Assembly (NCBI GenBank): GCA_048615375.1
Contig: JBMCLJ010000026.1
Coordinates: 1-15,346 of the forward strand
Direction: 5' to 3'
Length of the DNA stretch: 15,346 nucleotides
DNA from: JBMCLJ01 sp048615375
GTDB taxonomy: Bacteria > Patescibacteriota > Dojkabacteria > JAOAGR01
Positions 6,450 through 13,563 of this stretch are shown here, piece by piece. Position numbers and translations under genes: made by a program. The notes beneath the pieces were generated by a model. That model saw only the letters and a program-made list of their open reading frames with translations. It did not search any database and was not told the DNA's origin. The first letter of the stretch is position 1; each line of letters starts with the position of its first letter.

Positions 6450-7655
6450 ATGAACGATAATAGACTAATTGTTGCAGCTGCTGGATCTGGGAAAACAACT
6501 TATTTAGTTCAAAAAGCTCTTGAGATCAAAGACAAAAATGTCTTAATCACGACATATACTGAGGCGAATGAGGACGAAATAAAGAAAAAAATTATCGAAC
6601 TAAACCGGTTTATTCCTGATAATATTACAATAAAAACTTGGTTTTCATTCTTGCTTGAACATGGAGTTCGACCCTACCAATGCCGGGTCAATGCAGATTT
6701 ATTTGATAAAAAGATAGGATTTTTTTTAACTTCAGAACGGTCTGGCAAAAAGTATGACCCAAATGGCAAGGTTATTCTAATTCCTAATAAAAAGACAGGT
6801 AAAAAGCATCCAATTTATTGGTCGAAGAAAGATGGAACACGATACTTTTTTACAAGTGATTATAGGATCTTTTCAGACAAAATCTCAGAATTTGTTATAG
6901 ACTGTAACAGTAAAGCTGAAAAGAGAGTAATATCACGTATTTCAAGAATATATCCATACATTTTTATCGATGAAGTACAAGATCTTGCAGGATACGACCT
7001 TGATATAATAAAACTATTGCTACACTCTCAGTCTAGTCTTATCCTGATGGGAGATCCTCGACAGATCACATATCTTACACATCAACCAAAAAAGAATACA
7101 AGTCGAAGCCAAGGAAATAAGAAAAATCTAAATATCCAGGAGTATATCGAAAAGCATAAGCTAACAAATATCTGTCCTATAGATACCGAATCACTCAAGT
7201 GTAGTCATCGTAATAATAAGTCAATATGCGATTACTCTTCTCTCTTGTTCCCTGAAATGGAGCATAGCGAACCGTGTAATTGTAGTGGATGCCGAAAAAG
7301 TAATGTGTATCATGAAGGTATATTTCTAGTCAAAACTGCTGATATTGAAAGTTACTGTGATGATTTTAATCCAATTATTTTAAAATGGAAGGGCGCAATC
7401 ATGCCTGCATGGAATTTCGGAAAATCAAAGGGTTTAACCTTTGATAGAGTACTTATCCATCCTACTCATGAAATAAAAAGTTGGATAAAAAATTCATCGC
7501 ACAATCTGAAACCTAGTACCCGCTGTAAGTTTTATGTAGCAATAACTCGTGCAAGATATAGTGTAGGAATCGTATATGACTTCAAACCAAGGGAGAAACT
7601 ACATTATTTGCTAAAAAAATATAAAGACCCATGTGCTTGTCTCGAACTTTTATAA
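6450..7655 (+). CDS. gajB: Compact UvrD/Rep-type superfamily 1 helicase, Gabija GajB-like
   Basis: The protein of 401 residues from the ATG at 6450 carries superfamily 1 motifs in order: Walker A AAAGSGKTT (9-17), DEVQD (174-178), GDPRQ (201-205), a motif V-like KGLTFDRV and motif VI FYVAITRAR (361-369). It lacks the large inserted subdomains of full-length UvrD or Rep, as expected for GajB-type partners, and is somewhat shorter than the described GajB. A CxCxxC cluster (C276, C278, C281) may bind metal. A TTG four codons upstream (6438) is a possible start overlapping gajA by 8 bp. I prefer the ATG because Walker A then starts at the usual distance from the N-terminus. It probably works with the preceding nuclease, sensing DNA ends or nicks. 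A run of eight T (6720-6727) is read through without losing frame. Confidence 0.82.
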   Translation: MNDNRLIVAAAGSGKTTYLVQKALEIKDKNVLITTYTEANEDEIKKKIIELNRFIPDNITIKTWFSFLLEHGVRPYQCRVNADLFDKKIGFFLTSERSGKKYDPNGKVILIPNKKTGKKHPIYWSKKDGTRYFFTSDYRIFSDKISEFVIDCNSKAEKRVISRISRIYPYIFIDEVQDLAGYDLDIIKLLLHSQSSLILMGDPRQITYLTHQPKKNTSRSQGNKKNLNIQEYIEKHKLTNICPIDTESLKCSHRNNKSICDYSSLLFPEMEHSEPCNCSGCRKSNVYHEGIFLVKTADIESYCDDFNPIILKWKGAIMPAWNFGKSKGLTFDRVLIHPTHEIKSWIKNSSHNLKPSTRCKFYVAITRARYSVGIVYDFKPREKLHYLLKKYKDPCACLELL

Positions 7656-7689
7656 TCTCTTATAACAATAAATATGTATAAATTTTTAG

Positions 7690-7695
7690 TATAAT
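7690..7695 (+). promoter_or_regulatory. Possible -10 element for hsdR
   Basis: TATAAT lies 10 bp before the hsdR ATG in a 50-bp AT-rich gap, the widest spacing in the operon. No good -35 box or Shine-Dalgarno sequence accompanies it. It could give hsdR its own short-leader transcript. Confidence 0.3.
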
Positions 7696-7705
7696 AACCA
7701 TAACC

Positions 7706-10700
7706 ATGTCCCGCATCTACGAATCCACCATCGAAGAATACCTCATCTCCCTCCTCGAACACCAATCCTACGAATACCTCCCACCAGAGCTTGTCGAGCG
7801 GGAGCGGGTGGATGCTCGTACGGGTGAGATGGACTTTACTATGGTTGTGCTTGTGGAGCGCCTGAACCGGGCTATAGACAGGCTAAATCCAGGTGTCACA
7901 AGTGATGCAAAGGAACAGGCACTGAAACGTATCCTCAGTCTCTCTTCACAGGAACTCATCGAAAATAACTGCGAATTCCATCAGATGATCACCGAAGGAG
8001 TCGAGGTCGAAGTCATGCACCATGATGGTATCAGAGGAGAGAAAGTCTACTTCATTGACTATACCGACATCACGGCCAATGAATTCCTCGTTACCAACCA
8101 ATTCACCGTCAAAGGAGAAAAACTCAAAAGACCTGATGTTGTCATACTCGTAAATGGACTCCCCCTCGTCGTAATCGAGCTAAAAAACCCCACCGACGAA
8201 AACGCCACCACAGAGAAAGCTTATACCCAGCTCCAGAATTACAAAAATGCCATTCCCCAGCTCTTCTACTACAATAGCATACTCGTAGCGTCCGATGGGT
8301 ATAATGCCACATCAGGAAGTCTGACCGCTGACTACTCCCGGTTCCTCGCCTGGAAAACAAGCGATGGTAAAAAAGAAGATAAGCATACAATTCCCCAAAT
8401 AGAGACCATGACCCATGGTATGCTCGACAAGGCTACGCTTCTTGATCTTATCCGTAACTTTACCGTCTTTGAGACAAGCAAAAAAGAAGACCCTCAAACA
8501 GGTATCACAACCCTCACAACAATTAAGAAAATCGCCGCGTACCACCAATACTACGGTGTCAATAAAGCCGTAGAGTCTACCAGGCGAGCTGTAGGAGATA
8601 TCTCTGATATGGTGCGTGAAGATCCTGTTGCGTATGGCGTCCCTTCAGCGTCCGACCAGCCGATTGGCGACAGGAAAGTCGGTGTGATGTGGCATACACA
8701 GGGCTCCGGTAAGTCACTCTCAATGGTATTTTACTCCGGCAAGGTAGTACAGGAATTTCATAATCCGACAATCGTCGTCATCACCGATCGTAATGACCTC
8801 GATGACCAACTGTTTGACACCTTCGCCAACTGTAAACAACTTCTCCGTCAGGAGCCGGTACAGGCAGAGAGCCGGAAGGACATGAGAAATTTATTAAAAG
8901 TAGCTGGAGGTGGAATAATCTTCACCACAATACAAAAATTCTTCCCGGAAGATGGCAGTACCGAGTTTGAAGAGCTTTCCAGCAGAAAAAATATTATTGT
9001 AATTGCTGATGAAGCGCATAGAAGTCAGTACGGATTCGCCGGTAAAAACAAAATGACGAACGATGGCGCAGGTATCCAGACACGATATGGATTCGCGAAG
9101 TATCTGCGGGATGCACTGCCACACGCTTCTTTTATCGGATTTACCGGAACTCCGGTTGAGAAGACTGACGCTTCCACACTCGCGGTATTTGGTAACTACA
9201 TCGACGTCTATGATATCGCGCAGGCGGTAGAGGATAAGGCGACCGTGCCGATCTATTACGAATCAAGACTTGCCAAGGTACACCTGAAAGAGGAAGAGCG
9301 GGAAATTCTTGATGATGAGGTAGAGACCCTTCTGGAAGGACAAGAAGAGTCTTTATCACAAAAAGCCAAGGCAAAATGGGCACAGCTCCAGGCGATCGTA
9401 GGACATCAGTCCAGACTGGAAGTCGTTGCCAGAGACCTCGTCACTCACTACGAGAAGCGACAGGAGGCGATGAAAGGTAAAGCGATGGTAGTGTGTATGA
9501 GTCGCAAGATCGCTGTCGATCTTTACGAGGAGATAATCAAACTTAGACCCCAGTGGCACGATGATGATCAGATAAAAGGAAAGATCAAGGTCGTCATGAC
9601 CTCTTCATCATCTGATCCGGAAACCTGGCAGAAACATCACACGAATAAAGAAGAGCGGAAGGCACTCGGTGAACGTTTTAAAGACACCAATGATCCACTT
9701 GATCTCGTTATAGTACGTGATATGTGGCTCACAGGCTTCGATGTCCCGGCGATGCACACGATGTACATCGATAAACAGATGCAGGGGCATAATCTTATGC
9801 AGGCGATAGCACGAGTTAATAGAGTGTATAAAGATAAGCCGGGAGGACTAATCGTTGATTATATAGGCATCGCTACAGATCTTAAAAATGCGTTGAAGAC
9901 CTACACAGAGAGTGGCGGAGAAGGCAATCCTACCGAAAACCAAAACGAAGCTGTAAGTCTGCTACTTGAGAAGCATGATGTGGTAACACAAATTCTTCAC
10001 GGATTTAATTATCAGGAATTTTTCTCTGCAGATACCGGTCGGAAGTTACAAGTCATACTCGAAGCTGAAGACTTTATTCTAGGTATAGAAGAAGGTAAAG
10101 AGCGTTTCGTAAGAGAAGTCACCGCACTCTCAAAGGCGTTTGCCCTCGCGACTCCGCATCCAAAGGCACTTGAGATTGAGCCTGAAGTAAGCTTTTTCCA
10201 GGGGATTAAAGCCAGGATAGTGAAGTTTATTCCCGGTTCCGGTTCAGGGAAAGTCGATATCGAGACGGCAATCAAACAAATCGTTGACCGCGCGGTTGTC
10301 TCCGATGGTATCGTCGATATTTTTGACGCTGCAGGCATCCAGAAACCAGATATCTCTATACTTTCTGATGAGTTCATGGATGAAGTGCGCAATATGAAGC
10401 ATAAAAACCTCGCAGCTGAATTGCTGAAAAAGCTTCTTAACGACGAGATCAAAGTACGGTCGAAGCATAACCTCGTTGTCGGTAAAAAACTCTCTGAGAT
10501 GCTTCAGGGAGCGATCAACAGGTATCATAATAATGTTCTGACTACAGTCGAGCTCATCGAAGAGCTGATACGTATCTCTAAAGAAGTGAAAAAAGCAGAC
10601 CAACGAGGTGAAGATCTCGGACTGACCGAGGACGAGTTAGCATTTTATGATGCACTTGCTCAGAATGAGAGTGCCCGTGAGCTACTCGGTGATAAACAAC

Positions 10701-10906
10701 TTGTGCAGATCGCAACCGAAGTCTTAAAGAGTGTCCGTGGTAACGCCTCAATTGACTGGACGCTTAAAGAGAATGTTAGAGCAAAACTGCGCCGTGATGT
10801 AAAACGAATCCTTGCGAAATACGGTTACCCGCCAGATCAGACCTTGAACGCTACGTTGACGATACTGGGTCAGGCGGAGTTGTTGGCAGTGGAGTGGAAC
10901 AAATAA
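7706..10906 (+). CDS. hsdR: Type I restriction-modification system, endonuclease/translocase subunit HsdR
   Basis: HsdR binds the HsdM2-HsdS core, translocates DNA with ATP and cuts at a distance from unmethylated targets. The 1066-residue protein has the expected length. The N-terminal PD-(D/E)xK nuclease shows RPDVV (D144) and VVIELKN (E158, K160), with a QLQNYKN-type motif downstream. The superfamily 2 motor carries HTQGSGKS (Walker A, K336), ADEAH (435-438), GFTGTP (478-483) and QAIARVNR (699-706), the last following WLTGFDVP. A helical C-terminal region (about 850-1066) should dock onto the methylase core. All catalytic residues are present. The ATG is followed by the canonical N-terminal ESTIEEYLISLL segment. 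Base composition resembles hsdM rather than the intervening Gabija-like pair. The gap 10907-11034 after it holds no gene and no convincing terminator. Confidence 0.97.
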   Translation: MSRIYESTIEEYLISLLEHQSYEYLPPELVERERVDARTGEMDFTMVVLVERLNRAIDRLNPGVTSDAKEQALKRILSLSSQELIENNCEFHQMITEGVEVEVMHHDGIRGEKVYFIDYTDITANEFLVTNQFTVKGEKLKRPDVVILVNGLPLVVIELKNPTDENATTEKAYTQLQNYKNAIPQLFYYNSILVASDGYNATSGSLTADYSRFLAWKTSDGKKEDKHTIPQIETMTHGMLDKATLLDLIRNFTVFETSKKEDPQTGITTLTTIKKIAAYHQYYGVNKAVESTRRAVGDISDMVREDPVAYGVPSASDQPIGDRKVGVMWHTQGSGKSLSMVFYSGKVVQEFHNPTIVVITDRNDLDDQLFDTFANCKQLLRQEPVQAESRKDMRNLLKVAGGGIIFTTIQKFFPEDGSTEFEELSSRKNIIVIADEAHRSQYGFAGKNKMTNDGAGIQTRYGFAKYLRDALPHASFIGFTGTPVEKTDASTLAVFGNYIDVYDIAQAVEDKATVPIYYESRLAKVHLKEEEREILDDEVETLLEGQEESLSQKAKAKWAQLQAIVGHQSRLEVVARDLVTHYEKRQEAMKGKAMVVCMSRKIAVDLYEEIIKLRPQWHDDDQIKGKIKVVMTSSSSDPETWQKHHTNKEERKALGERFKDTNDPLDLVIVRDMWLTGFDVPAMHTMYIDKQMQGHNLMQAIARVNRVYKDKPGGLIVDYIGIATDLKNALKTYTESGGEGNPTENQNEAVSLLLEKHDVVTQILHGFNYQEFFSADTGRKLQVILEAEDFILGIEEGKERFVREVTALSKAFALATPHPKALEIEPEVSFFQGIKARIVKFIPGSGSGKVDIETAIKQIVDRAVVSDGIVDIFDAAGIQKPDISILSDEFMDEVRNMKHKNLAAELLKKLLNDEIKVRSKHNLVVGKKLSEMLQGAINRYHNNVLTTVELIEELIRISKEVKKADQRGEDLGLTEDELAFYDALAQNESARELLGDKQLVQIATEVLKSVRGNASIDWTLKENVRAKLRRDVKRILAKYGYPPDQTLNATLTILGQAELLAVEWNK

Positions 10907-11034
10907 TAAATCCAAAAGTGTTTTTGTATGTTTATTGATTTTTGTACAGATTGGATGGACCAGTATATGCTATCGTGACTATGAGAATGCGTTTATACTT
11001 TTGATAATACACTTGTAATGACGTTTTCATATTT

Positions 11035-11792
11035 TTATCGTTCACATTTAGTACATCCTATCTCTTGTCGCAAATAATCTATCCCTAATGACTTTACAAA
11101 TTCTCTATCTACTGTATTGGAAGGTTGAAAGATTATGGTATGTATTCCCGAAAATGCCATTCCTGAAGTGAAGTAAACATCTATTGAAAGTCCATCATAT
11201 AATGAGTCGATGTACTGTGCCTCCGGTTCACCTAGTGATTCAGGAATTGCTTTTAGCAATTCATCAAATACCTTCTGGTTTTCAGCAGAATTGGCAATAA
11301 ACCAGCCATCTAAGAAAACAGCTGCGAGTATTCCGTTAGAGTCGCTACTTATTGTAAACATTCCTCCTTTTTCCAGATAGAAACCAGCTGCATGTAAGTT
11401 ATCAATTTTTTCTACTAAATGATGTTTTACATGAATGTTGAAATTACGCAAACCAGTGAAATAATCTCTTACATTAGCGTTTCCAATACTCTCGATACTA
11501 TATTTTAATTCGGGATACTGTTGAGAAATATCATGTAAATCTGTTGGATATTGTGGTAATTTATTACTTGCTTCTTTAACAACTATCTCGTAACCTTCAT
11601 TTCTATAAAATTGCTTAATCCAGGGATCAGCGTCTTCAGTCCAGTCATAATCGTTATTAATGTTTTTTTGTCTTTCCTTAGAATAAGGTATGAGGCAGTA
11701 GCTACTATTGAAACAGTAAGTATCACAATAGTAGCAATAATTATTCTTACAATACTTTTTTTTAACGTTTTCATTCTATTTATCAAACTCAT
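11035..11792 (-). pseudogene. Frameshifted single-pass membrane protein with C-terminal CxxC, paralogue of 12784-13551
   Basis: Two ORFs form one gene. The frame from ATG 11792 encodes a membrane anchor (MKTLKKSIVRIIIATIVI...) and ends out of frame at 11583. A -1 shift at the A7 run (11663-11669) continues into NDYDWTEDADPWIKQFYRNEGY and stays open to TAA at 11035-11037. The rejoined protein of about 252 residues aligns along its length with the intact neighbour at 12784-13551: W-x-K/E-x-F/Y-x-NEGY near the middle, DSLYxxLxIxxYF, then GCxxC at the end. Its inner Met at 11774 (MKTLKK) best matches the neighbour's start. Taken as separate genes, the 3' piece would have to start at an internal TTG (11451). 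It may be a pseudogene, a base-calling error or a slippage-expressed gene. The function is unknown; the bulk should lie outside the membrane. Confidence 0.7.
11663..11669 (-). other. A7 slippage/frameshift site
   Basis: On the coding strand the reading is GAC AAA AAA ACA. A -1 step by a tRNA-Lys on the A-run changes it to GAC AAA AAA AAC ATT and joins the two halves of the gene. The same could arise from polymerase slippage or a missing base in the assembly. Confidence 0.6.
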
Positions 11793-11825
11793 TTTTTATA
11801 AAGTCATACCTTCCAGCATTTCCCT

Positions 11826-11969
11826 TCAAGATTTATTTCCTGCTGAATAGTTATAGTTATCTTGATTTTGAAGAAGTTGAGCGTTTAAATAGTAAATCGA
11901 AACAGACTCTGCCACAGGTACCATGAACATGACTGTTTTCTTCTGGTTTTGGTTAGGTTTATTTAACAT
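11826..11969 (-). pseudogene. 47-codon ORF repeating the C-terminal tail of the HExxH protein
   Basis: From ATG 11969 to TGA at 11826-11828 the frame encodes 47 residues containing AESVSIYYLN and LLQNQDNY. These match AESVKVYYLN and LLQNQDNY near the C-terminus of the HExxH protein (13564-14883), with only a few changes between them. In both places the segment is followed on the same strand by a copy of the CxxC membrane-protein gene. I therefore read it as the surviving 3' end of a duplicated copy of the metallopeptidase gene. It could instead be the displaced tail of the adjoining broken gene (12004-12680), which ends PPDEEE much as the HExxH protein has PAPEEE just before this tail, or a translated micro-ORF. 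The remaining bases between 11793 and 12003 show nothing else. Confidence 0.6.
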
Positions 11970-12003
11970 TTTAACTATTATTACAGTCAAGAATTAATTA
12001 ACT

Positions 12004-12680
12004 TTACTCCTCCTCATCAGGAGGTAGAATATTTCCGTCTTTATCATATGCAGGGTTATAACGAAACAAATTTATCCTAAAATTATTTTCAGATACATAC
12101 GTATCTAGGTACTGCTTGTAACTCATACCATTAGAGAACCACGCAGAGAATAGCTCTTTATCACGCTTAAGAAAGATTGCTCCATAAGATGTATAATCAT
12201 ACTCACCGAATCCTGGCAAACCAGAAAGTCTTAACTCATTTTCTGCTTCTCCGAATAGATTTTTTCTAGTAGACTTATCAAATACGAATTCTGGAGCAAA
12301 ACAATTCGCTGTACCATCAGGACCTGTTGAAGCCTGAGTAATTAGTTCATCTTCATAGAAAATCATCACACATGGATCTAAAGAGTATGTAGCTTCTGCC
12401 GTTCCTTCATTTAAGACAAAGTGGTAAGTATATTTTTTTCAATTTCTTCTTTTGATTTTCGAATAAGATTATAAACTTCAATTAAGTTTGCGAACTTAGA
12501 TTGGTGAAGAGGGATTGTTGCAAGATTATTTATGAATTCTTGTTTTGTTATTATATCTTTCTGGTTATGAATTACAGCTTTACTCATCAGAAGAATCATA
12601 GAAGTAATTATTGCAATACAAACAATTCTACAAAATATGATAAGTATTGTATTTCTTTTTGAAATACTATGCATTTTCAT
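12004..12680 (-). pseudogene. Frameshifted membrane-anchored protein of unknown function
   Basis: The N-terminal part reads from ATG 12680 (an in-frame ATG at 12716 also exists). It gives a basic start, a hydrophobic helix (about residues 10-32, ILIIFCRIVCIAIITSMILL) and an extracytoplasmic helical stretch, and stops at 12411. A -1 shift at the A7 run 12433-12439 continues into YHFVLNEGTAEATYSLDPC and then the C-terminal part to TAA at 12004, giving about 225 residues. Without the shift the C-terminal part would start at an internal ATG (12369) lacking the sequence before it. The weak GGA 6 bp before 12680 supports that start. I recognise no family. It lies between the two CxxC membrane-protein paralogues in the same orientation. 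It may be a pseudogene, an assembly error or a slippage-expressed gene. Confidence 0.62.
12433..12439 (-). other. A7 slippage/frameshift site
   Basis: The coding strand reads GAA AAA AAT ATA, so A AAA AAT fits the X XXY YYZ pattern for tandem -1 slippage. A -1 step gives AAA TAT ACT and joins both halves of the gene. A missing A in the assembly would look the same. Confidence 0.6.
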
Positions 12681-12783
12681 CGTTATTCCATTTAAATTAT
12701 TATCCCAGATTTGCATTTGATTATTTCTTTAGTATCGAAAGAAACATTATGATGATGAATATGTTAAATCGATACGAGCTTTG

Positions 12784-13551
12784 TTACTCATTACTTATAT
12801 CTATCGTGCAGTAAATACATCCTGCAAGCTCTCTCCAATAATTTAACCCTATATTCTTCACAAAATCTTCATCAATTTTGCTTTGAGGTTTAAAAATTAA
12901 CATTTCTTCACCAATGAATACTAAACCTTTATCAAAGTAGAACGAGATCTTTAGATCCTCATATAAAGAATCAACAAATTGAACTTGTGGCGTAGTTAAA
13001 GTCCTTTTTAATTCCTTGATTAATTGTGATATTCTTTCAGAGTCAGAAGTATTGTAACTTAACGCTATTGGATCAAGGTTCACTGCTTTGACTTGTAAGC
13101 CCTCTCCAATGAGAAATTTTATATTACTTTTCCCCGATTCTGAAAGATGTACGAAAAATAGTTTATCTTCAACAACTTGAGCATCAACTGAAAGACTTCG
13201 TTCAATAAAATCCATTCCAAGTTCCTGCAACAGAATAGTATAGTCAGATATTACTCTTTGCTCTTGCATGTTTTCAACAAGAACTGAGAGGTAGGGATTG
13301 TTATTAGATAGTTCTACAAGAGGCTCAGGGAAAGCTGGTTGATCGATCATTACATAGTTTGAGTTTTTAATAATAAAGTAACCTTCATTATTTTTATATT
13401 TTTCAATCCAGGCTTTTTGTTCTGGCGGTAATTCCCATTTCTCATTCTCTGATTGATTTGATCTTATGATCGTTATTGATACCATTACTATCATAATTAA
13501 TACTATCCCAGCAACTATAGCTACGTTTTTGTGCTTTTTGATTTCTTTCAT
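12784..13551 (-). CDS. Single-pass membrane protein with extracytoplasmic domain and C-terminal CxxC
   Basis: The protein has 255 residues: a basic start (MKEIKKHK), one hydrophobic helix at about 8-30 (VAIVAGIVLIMIVMVSITII) and a soluble domain of about 220 residues ending GCIYC (C245, C248). The topology should place the soluble domain outside the cytoplasmic membrane, where the CxxC could form a disulfide or bind metal. I recognise no named family. A paralogue broken by a frameshift lies at 11035-11792 and shares the NEGY, DSLYxDLxIxxYF and GCxxC blocks. The gene starts 12 bp after the stop of the HExxH protein, so the two are probably co-transcribed. The pairing, repeated further downstream with only the tail of the enzyme left, suggests a partner, inhibitor or immunity protein for that enzyme; this is inference. 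Confidence 0.8.
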   Translation of the reverse strand: MKEIKKHKNVAIVAGIVLIMIVMVSITIIRSNQSENEKWELPPEQKAWIEKYKNNEGYFIIKNSNYVMIDQPAFPEPLVELSNNNPYLSVLVENMQEQRVISDYTILLQELGMDFIERSLSVDAQVVEDKLFFVHLSESGKSNIKFLIGEGLQVKAVNLDPIALSYNTSDSERISQLIKELKRTLTTPQVQFVDSLYEDLKISFYFDKGLVFIGEEMLIFKPQSKIDEDFVKNIGLNYWRELAGCIYCTIDISNE

Positions 13552-13563
13552 TCTACAGGTATT

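Noticed and set aside
4778..7655. PARIS system (AriA/AriB)
   Set aside because: PARIS has an ATPase and a separate TOPRIM protein. Here both domains are in one protein and the partner is a superfamily 1 helicase, which fits Gabija better.
10012..10603. Minus-strand ORFs of 119 and 146 codons within hsdR
   Set aside because: They are shadows of hsdR codon usage, with no recognisable domain and full overlap with a strongly supported gene.
760..10906. BREX, DISARM or Dnd-type defence operon
   Set aside because: No PglZ, BrxL, phospholipase D or Dnd proteins are present; the methylase, specificity and motor subunits are classical type I.
10907..11034. Terminator between convergent hsdR and the minus-strand cluster
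   Set aside because: Only a 5-bp CAAAA/TTTTG pairing near 10913-10926 was found, with no GC stem, too weak to annotate.
11611..11850. Plus-strand ORF of 79 codons
   Set aside because: It is antisense to the membrane anchor of the frameshifted gene; its hydrophobic look mirrors the AT-rich transmembrane codons.
11035..12716. Alternative genetic code (for example TGA read as Gly, as in some candidate phyla) explaining the split genes
   Set aside because: The breaks are frame changes, not in-frame stops, and TGA ends genes sensibly at 3395-3397 and 14880-14882.
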